Positions 7,506 to 15,761 of a DNA stretch of 17,024 nucleotides are shown here, piece by piece. Position 1 is the first letter of the stretch. Each line of letters opens with the position of its first letter. Below the pieces are notes generated by a model. It was given only the letters and a program-made list of their open reading frames with translations. It was not told the DNA's origin and did no database searches. Origin of the DNA: an uncultured Elusimicrobium sp. (lineage in GTDB: Bacteria > Elusimicrobiota > Elusimicrobia > Elusimicrobiales > Elusimicrobiaceae); assembly GCA_937891135.1 (NCBI GenBank), contig CALAFB010000124.1, positions 1 through 17,024 on the forward strand, given 5' to 3'. The position numbers and the translations under genes were made by a program.

Positions 7506-10500
7506 TTGCTTCGTATGAAAGCATTGCGGTTACTGCTGGCTTGTATTATTTTTTTAAACATATTTTTCGCACCTGGGGTAGGCGCGGAACCGTTGCCCTA
7601 CACGTTGGTAGACAAAAACCAATACGCTATTTTTGAAGAAGAACAAGCCGCCCAAAAAGAAAAAGAACTGGCCCTGGAAGAACCGCCGGATGACGCCCAA
7701 CTGTTAAAATACACGGATGAATTTTGGCGTCAAGCCGTAACCGCGGTAGAAGGGGGCTATACGCTAGACAAAGAGCCGGAACCCATCCCGGATTTAACCC
7801 TCTTAAACCCCACGCTTTCCCTCCCCTTATATGGAACCAGTATTGCCTTAACCGGGCGGTATGTATTGGGTATTAAACTAGCGGGCAAAAAATACAAAAC
7901 AGACCCGAACAGTACCGTCCAAGACCGCAACGACCGTTCCGTGCAAATGGACCAGCAGCTGCAACTCAAAATGCAGGGTAAAATTTTGGACCGCGTGTTT
8001 GTGGATATTGATTATAACGACCAGCGCGAAGACGAAAAAACCATTTCGGTGGCCTACCGCGGCAAACCCGGGGACCTGGTGCAACTGGCGGAATTTGGGG
8101 ATATTGATTTATCGCTGCCGCATACGGAATTTATTGCGTATGATAAGCAACTTTTTGGGGCCAAAATGCACTTGCAGCACAAAAACGCCAATTTGTATTT
8201 AATCGGTTCGCAAACCAAAGGGTCCAGCAAACAAAAACGCTTTGTGGGAAGCAGCGTTTCCGAAATTGTTTCGCTGGAAGATAAAAACTACATCCGCCGT
8301 ACGTATTATGACTTGACGTTTGGCGGTAACATCAAAAAATATATGTCTGAGGACGGTTCGGCCGATTATAAACCGGCTGATAAAGCCGCTATTTTGGAGG
8401 GGATTTCCCGTTGGCAGAGTTTTGGTTCTATTTCCGCCGGCACGGAAGAAATTTATTTAGACAGTAATGCTACCTCTTATACGTATGTTCCCGTTTATAA
8501 AAAAGCGTCCGATATTAACGAAGATACCACCTGCGGCGGTTTAGCGTGTGTGGAAACCAAGTGGGAACTGTTAACCCGCGGGGTTGACTATACCGTAGAT
8601 TACGCCCGCGGGATTATTACGTTTAAGCGCGCCATTAAGGCAGACGCCGCTATTGCCGTAGATTACCGCAATACGCAAGGGGATTTACTCAGTAACACAG
8701 GCACCCCCGGCACCATTAAATACATTAAATTTGCCAACGATAAAGTGTCCGATAATTCCTTTGTCGGCAATAAACTGGAACTTAAAACTTATTACAACAT
8801 TGGCGCGCAAAAAATCACGCAAGATAACGGCAAAGGGAATTTCATTTTGCAGCTGCAAGACGCTAACGGCCAAGGCAGCACGAACCCTTATTTTGTCTAT
8901 CCGTCTTATATTAACGTAGATTTTAACACCGGTATTTTTTACTTGGATTACCGCTTTGATGATACCGGGCTGTATGATACCACGCCTGTTTCTTCGCGCA
9001 ACTTTAAATTCAAAATCCAGTATGAAAGTACCGTCAAAACGTATTTTGTAGAAGCCGGTATGGTCGTCCAGTCCGAAACGGTTAAACTAAACGGCCGTAC
9101 CTTAGCGCGCAATAACGATTATTATATTGATTACACGTCCGGATTTATTACCTTTTACAAAGGGGACCTGATTACCGAAAATTCCGTCATTGATATTTCG
9201 TACGATACTACCGGCGGGGATAATGGGAATAATTCCGTGATGGGCGGGCGGTTGGATTATAAATTATGGGATAAAATTACGCTGGGAACCACGGTGCTCA
9301 AAGAAGGGGGGGAAAAGCCCAACTCCGTGCCGCAAGTGGGGGCCTATAGCAAAGATTTACTGGTCTACGGAGCCGATATTAACGGCAAAGACATTAAACT
9401 GGCCGACCCGTTAGCGGTGGACTTTAGCGTAGAGGCCGCCCGCAGTATTAAACGCCAAAACCTGTTTGGTTACGCGATGATTGACAGTATGAATGATGCC
9501 AGTAGTGTGGTGGGTGGGTCTATGGTATTTAAGGATTGGATTTTTGCTTCCAACCCCAATGGGCACGCTACCTTTTTAAATACGCTCCGCTGGGATACGC
9601 AGGACGTGCCTTCCCTGCAAATTAACCCCCACGCGGCCGCCAATTATAACGATAAACAACCCGTGCTGGTGCTCAATTACGATTTTACCCAAGCCCAGGA
9701 ATATGCCGACCAAACCGGGCAGGCACTTAATGACGAAGTTTCTATTGTCTACCCGCTTAGTACGGTAGGGATGGATTTATCCGAAAAGACCTCTTTCCAA
9801 GTAACTATGCTCGGGGAAGACGGCGGCCCGCAAGTGAACTTTTCCTTCGGTAACATTTCAGAATACTCCGATCACAGTTCCGGTATGATTACCCAATGCA
9901 GCGGCAGCACCTTCGTGCCCAAAACCGAAGACATTTACTGCCGTAACAGTTTGGCCCCGAATGAAGATATCGGGTGGGAATTTGAAAACCCGGACGGCAG
10001 CAAAGAACGCTATAATCCGTTTGTGCACAATATCTACAACTATGAAACGCAGCCCAACGGACGCCTGGATACGCAAGATTTAAACGGCAACGGCCAGTAC
10101 GATTTGGAAGATGCCTTAACCGCTGTAAACGGGGACGGGAACTTCGGGTTTGCAAGCCCGGCCGCCCGCCCGAAAATTGGCGATAACAACTATGCCACCA
10201 ACACCACCTGGCAAACGTATTCGGTTCCGTTGGAAATTACCGATAAATCCGCCTGGACGGCCGTGCACCACTTGCGTATTACACTTAAAAAAGGAACCGG
10301 AACCAATCTCAAAGGGCAAATTAAAATTGCCAACGTAGGTTTATCCGGTACGGCGTGGAACCCGGCGGGCCAGCCGAGTGTAGAGGTGTTTTCTATTTCC
10401 GGTATTAACAATGTAGATAACCCGGAATACAAACCTATTTTTAGTACGCCGGGGGACGGCCAGCGCGTATTTAACTATCTGTACGGTTCTATTGAAAATT

Positions 10501-12917
10501 ACCGCGAAACGAATAAAACCGCCACCGTGCAGGACCAAGCCTTGCAACTTAAATTTAATACCACCGGTACCCATTTAACCGATTGTGCTGCGGAAGATGC
10601 CTGTTACGCAAACCGCAACTTCCAAACGATGGATTTTAGCCAGCACCGGGAACTGCGTTTCTTATTATACGGGGCTGGGGATAACGGCACCGAAACGGAA
10701 TTTTACTTAAAAGTAGGTACGCAGCAAAATTACGATAAAATTATCGTGCCGGCCAATTTCCCGGGCTGGCGGCTGATTTCCGTTAAAATGGCGGACGGGG
10801 ACGGGGACGGTATTACCGACGTATTTGAAAATGTTTCTGATGCTTCTTATAACGTGCGTATTGAATCCCACCGAGAAGGCAACGGGCTGCTGAATTTCCG
10901 CGAAGTCAGTTTGCTCTTAGCCGGTATTCAAACCACGGCCGGGGCTACCGTCGGCAATAACGGCGTTGTGTGGCTCAACGCCATTCACTTAGCCGACGCC
11001 ATTACCTTAACCGGCGACGCATACAAAGGGGACGTGGTCGTTCGTTTAGACGATTGGGGCAGCGCCGGGGCCAAATACGTGCATAAAGACAGCAATTTTG
11101 AGACCCCGCTGGCCGTTTCCAAACAACAAAAAACTACGCAAGAAGAATATTTTGTTAAACTGACGCGTATTAAAGAATTTCCCATGGAGGCCAACTTAGC
11201 GCGTTCCACCGTTACCACGCCGCTCGTTGGCAACAGTACCAACTATAACACGGTCAGTCTATTAGATAAAGGACGCGTCCAAAAAGAAACGGCTGTACTA
11301 CGCGGGGATTTTATTAAAAAAGACGTTCCAAATATCGGGTTGGAATATACCCAAAACAGTACGACCTACGACGCGATGCGCCGTAAAGACGAAACACATA
11401 CCTACGGGGCCACGCTTTCACATACCCAAGGGATGTTTAAAAATATCAAAGCCGGGTATCATTATACCACGTCGTCCGTGGATTACGACCGTTCCCGCCA
11501 TTTGGAAAACAATAGTTATTATAATACGGATGAAAATACGCAAAAATTAAATGCTAAAGTTACCTTCCAACCCACCAACAGTTTTAACTTTACGCCTACA
11601 TATAGTTTAAGTAAAAGTAAAGAGGACCGTACGCAATATCTGATTGGGGGGGAAGATTCCCGCCGCTATCCCAAAGCCCTCACCCAAAATACGGGTTTTA
11701 ACTCTACCTGGAAGATTACCAAATGGCTTGCTCCGTCGGTTAGTTACCACATTAACACGCAGGAAAACAACAATTTAACGACTAAAAAAAGTGTCAACGG
11801 GGCTGCCACGTTTAACATTGGCGACGTCAAAACCGTTACCCGCAGTTCGGACGGCGGCGTTACCTTAACTTTAAGCGGCAGCGAATTACTGCCTAAGAGC
11901 AAACTGTTTAATACCTTTGTCATATCGTCCAGTTACCGCTTGCAGGATGCCGACACGTGGGACGACGTAGACCGCGGTTTTGATTCGCGCAAAGCACTTT
12001 GGATACGCAGCTCGTTAAAAGACGTGGGCAGTTATGGGTATCGCCGCAGTTTAACCTTGCGCGATACGTTTACCTCTACCCAGCGTTGGAGTCCGTTTGC
12101 CAAATATGCCTTAGGCGGGGCGGCGGCTCCTTTGCAAACCCTTACGGTTATTAACAATTTTTCCAAAACGATTCAAAATAACGAACAAACCGGCACGCAG
12201 TATGACTCCGACAGTATGACCCTGCCCGACATTACCGTGTCTATTTCAGACCTGGAAAAATTTGTGCGGGCGGGCAAATGGTTGAGTACGTCAAACTTAA
12301 AACTCCGCTACAACCGCATCAAGCAAACCAACCGCGGCACGGACGAAAAAACCACCACGCAGTACGGCGGGGACTTGCGGTTTATGCTGTTTAACTTTTT
12401 GGATACGGTGCTTAATTATACCCGTAACGAGTCCGACACGTGGGACTTGCGCGGCCGCTATAGTTCCCAGCGTACCCAAGATGATGATATTTCCGCGCAG
12501 ACTTCGTTTTACATTAAATCCCTGCGTGTTACGCCCAAAGTGCTCTACAACGCGCACGATAAGTGGCTGGTGCGCGGGCTCATTAGCGAAAGTTCCACCC
12601 AATGGACGCCCAGTTTAAACCTGCGTTGGGACTTTAACTTACCTTACGGCTGGAAACTGCCGTTTATCAACCGCAATTACAAAACCACCAACCGCGTGAT
12701 TTGGAATACTACGCTGTCTTATACGGACAAAAAATCCCCCGTAGAAGTAAAAGACAACTACCGTTTGTTTGATGCAACGACGGCGCTGGATTATGAACTT
12801 TCGCAAAATTTACGTTTTACATTTAGCGGCGGCCTGTCCATTATGGACCATGCCTACGTAGCCAGCCAAGACTACACCGCCTATCATGTGGCAAGCAATG
12901 TTACGGTACAATTTTAA
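7506..12917 (+). CDS. Giant SprA/Sov-like outer-membrane translocon protein
   Basis: This 1803-residue protein has a signal peptide (about 1-27, ending GVGA before EPLPY). Its N-terminal part recalls SprA, the channel of the type IX secretion system: GKILDRVFVDIDYN, then a QLAEFGDIDLSLP stretch, then QLFGAKM and EDKNYIRRTYY. It also has two VDY-type repeats, RGVDYTVDYARGIITF (from 358) and RNNDYYIDYTSGFITF (from 535), followed by GGRLDYKLWDKITLGTTVL, as in SprA. Two calcium-loop-like motifs follow, DLNGNGQYDLED (858-869) and DGDGDGITDVFE (1097-1108). From about 1230 the chain is alternating beta-strand sequence ending in VQF, a typical outer-membrane barrel terminus. SprA proteins known to me have about 2400 residues, so this is a shorter form. 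The start is TTG, chosen because GAGG lies 5 nt upstream; ATG 7515 would be 14 nt away. comF overlaps its 3' end. The SprA relation is from recalled motif similarity, not from alignment. Confidence 0.75.
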   Translation: MLRMKALRLLLACIIFLNIFFAPGVGAEPLPYTLVDKNQYAIFEEEQAAQKEKELALEEPPDDAQLLKYTDEFWRQAVTAVEGGYTLDKEPEPIPDLTLLNPTLSLPLYGTSIALTGRYVLGIKLAGKKYKTDPNSTVQDRNDRSVQMDQQLQLKMQGKILDRVFVDIDYNDQREDEKTISVAYRGKPGDLVQLAEFGDIDLSLPHTEFIAYDKQLFGAKMHLQHKNANLYLIGSQTKGSSKQKRFVGSSVSEIVSLEDKNYIRRTYYDLTFGGNIKKYMSEDGSADYKPADKAAILEGISRWQSFGSISAGTEEIYLDSNATSYTYVPVYKKASDINEDTTCGGLACVETKWELLTRGVDYTVDYARGIITFKRAIKADAAIAVDYRNTQGDLLSNTGTPGTIKYIKFANDKVSDNSFVGNKLELKTYYNIGAQKITQDNGKGNFILQLQDANGQGSTNPYFVYPSYINVDFNTGIFYLDYRFDDTGLYDTTPVSSRNFKFKIQYESTVKTYFVEAGMVVQSETVKLNGRTLARNNDYYIDYTSGFITFYKGDLITENSVIDISYDTTGGDNGNNSVMGGRLDYKLWDKITLGTTVLKEGGEKPNSVPQVGAYSKDLLVYGADINGKDIKLADPLAVDFSVEAARSIKRQNLFGYAMIDSMNDASSVVGGSMVFKDWIFASNPNGHATFLNTLRWDTQDVPSLQINPHAAANYNDKQPVLVLNYDFTQAQEYADQTGQALNDEVSIVYPLSTVGMDLSEKTSFQVTMLGEDGGPQVNFSFGNISEYSDHSSGMITQCSGSTFVPKTEDIYCRNSLAPNEDIGWEFENPDGSKERYNPFVHNIYNYETQPNGRLDTQDLNGNGQYDLEDALTAVNGDGNFGFASPAARPKIGDNNYATNTTWQTYSVPLEITDKSAWTAVHHLRITLKKGTGTNLKGQIKIANVGLSGTAWNPAGQPSVEVFSISGINNVDNPEYKPIFSTPGDGQRVFNYLYGSIENYRETNKTATVQDQALQLKFNTTGTHLTDCAAEDACYANRNFQTMDFSQHRELRFLLYGAGDNGTETEFYLKVGTQQNYDKIIVPANFPGWRLISVKMADGDGDGITDVFENVSDASYNVRIESHREGNGLLNFREVSLLLAGIQTTAGATVGNNGVVWLNAIHLADAITLTGDAYKGDVVVRLDDWGSAGAKYVHKDSNFETPLAVSKQQKTTQEEYFVKLTRIKEFPMEANLARSTVTTPLVGNSTNYNTVSLLDKGRVQKETAVLRGDFIKKDVPNIGLEYTQNSTTYDAMRRKDETHTYGATLSHTQGMFKNIKAGYHYTTSSVDYDRSRHLENNSYYNTDENTQKLNAKVTFQPTNSFNFTPTYSLSKSKEDRTQYLIGGEDSRRYPKALTQNTGFNSTWKITKWLAPSVSYHINTQENNNLTTKKSVNGAATFNIGDVKTVTRSSDGGVTLTLSGSELLPKSKLFNTFVISSSYRLQDADTWDDVDRGFDSRKALWIRSSLKDVGSYGYRRSLTLRDTFTSTQRWSPFAKYALGGAAAPLQTLTVINNFSKTIQNNEQTGTQYDSDSMTLPDITVSISDLEKFVRAGKWLSTSNLKLRYNRIKQTNRGTDEKTTTQYGGDLRFMLFNFLDTVLNYTRNESDTWDLRGRYSSQRTQDDDISAQTSFYIKSLRVTPKVLYNAHDKWLVRGLISESSTQWTPSLNLRWDFNLPYGWKLPFINRNYKTTNRVIWNTTLSYTDKKSPVEVKDNYRLFDATTALDYELSQNLRFTFSGGLSIMDHAYVASQDYTAYHVASNVTVQF

Positions 12918-13647
12918 AATTGCCGCGCAAAAAGCCGGCCAATACTTCTTACATTTTTTCTTTCCGCGGGTGTGTGTTTCCTGCGGGAAAGATTTACCGC
13001 CTGCGTACCGCCAACCGCTTTGCGCTGCGTGTGAAAACGGGCTTGTATTGCCCGGGCCGCTTGTGTGCCAACGGTGCGGCGTGGTGTTAAAATCCGGCGG
13101 GGCGCATTGTTTTCATTGCCGTGGCAGCAAGGCGCAAACGTACAAATGTAAAATCATCCGGGCCTGCTGTAATTTTAACACGTGTTCCCGCGGGCTTGTT
13201 TACGCGCTTAAATACCAAGGGGCAGATTACGTAGCCCCGTATATGGGGCAGCAGATGGCAAAGCGGTTTTCGTTATTTGCGGAACTGGCGGAAGCCAAGG
13301 TAGTGATTCCGGTGCCGCTTTTTAAAACGCGCGAAATAAAGCGCGGGTATAACCAGAGCGAATTACTCGCCCGCGCGTTTTGCGCGCATACAAAATTGGC
13401 ACTAGATGTTACTTCGCTTGTGCGCGTGCGGGATACGGGCTCTCAAACCAAACTGGGCCGTGCACAGCGCGTGGAAAATATGTCTGGTGCGTTTCTGGTC
13501 AAAAATCCGGCTGCCGTTAAAGGAAAGATTGTTTTACTTATAGATGACGTAGCCACCACGGGCAGTACGTTAGAATCTTGTGCACAAGCGTTGCGCCAAG
13601 CGGGGGCCAAGCGCGTACTGGCCTACACATTTGCACGGGAGAATTAA
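12898..13647 (+). CDS. comF: ComF-family phosphoribosyltransferase-like protein
   Basis: This cytoplasmic protein (249 residues from ATG 12898) has the ComF architecture. An N-terminal zinc-binding region carries four CxxC pairs (about 26/29, 42/45, 57/60 and 71/74). A type I phosphoribosyltransferase domain follows. The conserved RGYNQSELLAR, the QTKLGRAQRVENMSGAF stretch and the PRPP-binding loop LLIDDVATTGSTLE are all intact. In naturally competent bacteria ComF is needed for DNA uptake; its chemistry is not settled. Another in-frame ATG at 12886 would add four residues, and neither start has a clear ribosome site. Either start lies inside the SprA-like gene (20 or 32 nt overlap), so translation is probably coupled and the two genes co-transcribed. 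The stop codon interlocks with that of radC on the other strand. Confidence 0.92.
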   Translation: MLRYNFKIAAQKAGQYFLHFFFPRVCVSCGKDLPPAYRQPLCAACENGLVLPGPLVCQRCGVVLKSGGAHCFHCRGSKAQTYKCKIIRACCNFNTCSRGLVYALKYQGADYVAPYMGQQMAKRFSLFAELAEAKVVIPVPLFKTREIKRGYNQSELLARAFCAHTKLALDVTSLVRVRDTGSQTKLGRAQRVENMSGAFLVKNPAAVKGKIVLLIDDVATTGSTLESCAQALRQAGAKRVLAYTFAREN

Positions 13648-14327
13648 ATATAGTCGTTCGCGCGTAAACTGTAGCAGGAAGAATTTTTGCCTACAATAAT
13701 ATGGTCCTCTACGCGTATATTAAACACCGCCGCCGCTTGGACCACGGCTTGCGTAAGTTCAATATCTTCTTGGGACGGTGTCGCATCCCCCGACGGGTGG
13801 TTATGCACCAAAATAATCCGGCTGGCATGGGCGTTGAGGGCGTACTCTATAATTTGCCGGGGCGAAATGAGCACCTTGTCTAAGGACCCCGTGGCCACAA
13901 TGCGCGTACTCAGTACCGTACTGCGGATAGACAGAAAAATCAGTTCCAAACATTCTTCCTTCTTGTTTGCCAAAGACGCTTTGCAATATTGGATAACTTG
14001 TTGCGGGGAGTTAATGACCGTATGTTTTTTCACGCGCTCTAAGGAATAGTTTTTAAGCACCGCACGCACGAGGTGCAAAAATTGGGCCGCTTGCGGGCCG
14101 ATGCCGTCCACTTCGCAGAGTTGTTTTTCGTCGGCGTCCAATACCGCCGCTAACGAGCCGAACTTTTTAAGTAACGCCCAGGCAATCGGCTTGGTATCTT
14201 TGCGCGGGATGACGTACGTAAGTAACAATTCCAACACTTCGTGCGGCAAGAAGGCGTCTACTCCGCGCTCATTAAATTTCTGGCGCAATCGTTCGCGGTG
14301 CCCGATAAACGAAGGTTGGTTAGTCAT
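13644..14327 (-). CDS. radC: RadC/JAB-domain protein
   Basis: This 227-residue protein has the usual RadC layout. An N-terminal UPF0758-type helical region includes a helix-hairpin-helix-like turn VDGIGPQAAQFL (73-84). A C-terminal JAB/MPN domain carries the metal-binding JAMM motif HNHPSGDATPSQED, with H175, H177 and D188 as ligands. All three are present, so it should bind zinc. The old link to DNA repair is not well supported; the biochemical role of the family remains unclear. The stop overlaps the comF stop by four bases (TTAA, 13644-13647) with no terminator between the convergent genes. The -10 TATAAT (14341-14336) ends only 8 nt before the ATG and there is no ribosome site, so a leaderless mRNA is likely. 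Confidence 0.93.
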   Translation of the reverse strand: MTNQPSFIGHRERLRQKFNERGVDAFLPHEVLELLLTYVIPRKDTKPIAWALLKKFGSLAAVLDADEKQLCEVDGIGPQAAQFLHLVRAVLKNYSLERVKKHTVINSPQQVIQYCKASLANKKEECLELIFLSIRSTVLSTRIVATGSLDKVLISPRQIIEYALNAHASRIILVHNHPSGDATPSQEDIELTQAVVQAAAVFNIRVEDHIIVGKNSSCYSLRANDYI

Positions 14328-14335
14328 ATGGTTCT

Positions 14336-14341
14336 ATTATA
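14336..14341 (-). promoter_or_regulatory. -10 element of radC, probably leaderless
   Basis: The minus strand reads TATAAT at 14341-14336, then AGAACCAT, then the radC ATG. Transcription should begin within a base or two of the start codon. It lies 11 bp from the divergent lpd extended -10 (14352-14360), so the two promoters compete for the same DNA. Confidence 0.5.
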
Positions 14342-14351
14342 CTGTTTTTAA

Positions 14352-14360
14352 TGCTACAAT
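14352..14360 (+). promoter_or_regulatory. Extended -10 promoter and strong ribosome site of lpd
   Basis: TGCTACAAT is an extended -10 identical to that of structured RNA copy 1. Transcription would begin near 14367. The leader holds AAGGAG (14377-14382) five bases before the ATG, the best ribosome site among the named genes in the window. Confidence 0.5.
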
Positions 14361-14387
14361 AGGTATAACCTAAAGTAAGGAGTTTTT

Positions 14388-15761
14388 ATGCCCAAACAGA
14401 TTTTAGTCATCGGCGGCGGCCCGGCGGGCTATCCGGCCGCGTTGGAAGCGGCGCGCTTAGGGGCGCAAGTCATTTTAGTAGAAAAAAACAAACTAGGCGG
14501 CGTGTGCCTTAATTGCGGGTGTATCCCGTCTAAATCCGTCTTAGATGCGGCGCATCGTTTTGCGGGATTGCCCGCGCTGGCCGCCTTAGGCCAACAAGGT
14601 GCGGACGAACTGGCCCAACGCCTGTTTGAAAAGCGCGATTGGGCTGCTATTCAGGCGCGTCAGCAAAAGGCCACGCAAAAACTTGTGCAGGGGATTAGTT
14701 TTTTACTCAAAAAAGCAGGCGTGCGCGTGATTGAGGGAGAGGCGTCTTTTGTGGACGCGCGTACCGTACGCATTAAAACTGCCGCCGGTATGGAAGTATG
14801 GCAAGTGGACGGCATTATTTTGGCGGCCGGTTCAGAGGCGTTTTTCCCGCCGCCGTTTGACGCGTTGCGCGGCGAAATTTACGACAATTCCACCTTATTT
14901 AATATGCCCGCTTTGCCCAAAAGTATAGCGATTATCGGCGGGGGCGTAATCGGGTGTGAAATGGCTGATTTTTTAAGTGCCTTGGGTGTAACCGTGCACG
15001 TGGTGGAAATGCAGCCGCGTATTTTACCCTTAGAAGATGAAACCGCGGCCCGCACGTTAGAGCGCGCTTTAACCAAGCGCGGGGTTGTCTTTCACACCGG
15101 TGTATCGGCCACGGAAGTTCGTCAGGAGGAGAATTCCCATTGGCAAATCACACTTTCTGATGGCACGCAGCTGCAAACGGAGAAGATTTTGGCTGCTATC
15201 GGGCGCAGCGTGGATTTAACGATGATGAAACCCGAAAACGCCGATATTGTCTGGACGCGTAAAGGCGTGCAAGTCAACCCGCATACCTTGCAGTTAAAGG
15301 ACCATATTTACGCAGCCGGGGATGTAACCGGGCTGTGCCAACTGGCCCACGCCGCCACGCGCCAGGGCGAAGTAGCCGCGCGCAATTTGTGCGGGGGAAC
15401 GGCGGTCTATCACAATGAATCTGTCCCGCGCGCTATTTATACGTCGCCGGAGATTGCTTCCGTGGGCCTTACGCGCGCCCAGGCCGAAGCGCAACACATT
15501 CCCGTCAAAAGTCATAAATCGTTCTTTTTAGCCAACGGGCGCGCCGTCGCGCAGGACCAAACCGAAGGCTATGTGGAACTTTTGGCAAATGCCGCAAACG
15601 GCAAACTGCTGGGGGGCAGTATCGTGGGGGCGAATGCCGCGGAACTCATCCACATTATAAGTGTAGCATTAGCCGCCGGGTTTACGCTTACGCAACTGAA
15701 AGAAGTCATTTTCGCCCATCCCACCCTGGCCGAAGCCGTGTACGAGGCCGCGCGGTTATGA
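14388..15761 (+). CDS. lpdA: Dihydrolipoamide dehydrogenase (E3)-like flavoprotein
   Basis: This 457-residue FAD-dependent pyridine nucleotide-disulfide oxidoreductase most resembles the E3 subunit, which reoxidises dihydrolipoyl groups with NAD+ for 2-oxoacid dehydrogenases or glycine cleavage. Seen in order: the FAD-binding GGGPAGY (9-15); the redox disulfide in GGVCLNCGCIPSKS (C40 and C45); ILAAGS (144-149); the NAD-binding GGGVIGCE (184-191); the second FAD motif YAAGDVTG (308-315); and the C-terminal dimer motif AHPTLAEAV with catalytic H444 and E449. An extra cysteine (C43) sits between the redox pair, where E3 enzymes usually have Val or another residue. No E1/E2, lipoate or glycine-cleavage gene is nearby, so its complex is unknown. 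trmJ follows with an ATGA overlap. Confidence 0.9.
   Translation: MPKQILVIGGGPAGYPAALEAARLGAQVILVEKNKLGGVCLNCGCIPSKSVLDAAHRFAGLPALAALGQQGADELAQRLFEKRDWAAIQARQQKATQKLVQGISFLLKKAGVRVIEGEASFVDARTVRIKTAAGMEVWQVDGIILAAGSEAFFPPPFDALRGEIYDNSTLFNMPALPKSIAIIGGGVIGCEMADFLSALGVTVHVVEMQPRILPLEDETAARTLERALTKRGVVFHTGVSATEVRQEENSHWQITLSDGTQLQTEKILAAIGRSVDLTMMKPENADIVWTRKGVQVNPHTLQLKDHIYAAGDVTGLCQLAHAATRQGEVAARNLCGGTAVYHNESVPRAIYTSPEIASVGLTRAQAEAQHIPVKSHKSFFLANGRAVAQDQTEGYVELLANAANGKLLGGSIVGANAAELIHIISVALAAGFTLTQLKEVIFAHPTLAEAVYEAARL

Noticed and set aside
13687..14373. Plus-strand open frames opposite radC
   Set aside because: They are antisense shadows with no ribosome site or recognisable domains; radC motifs on the minus strand are complete.
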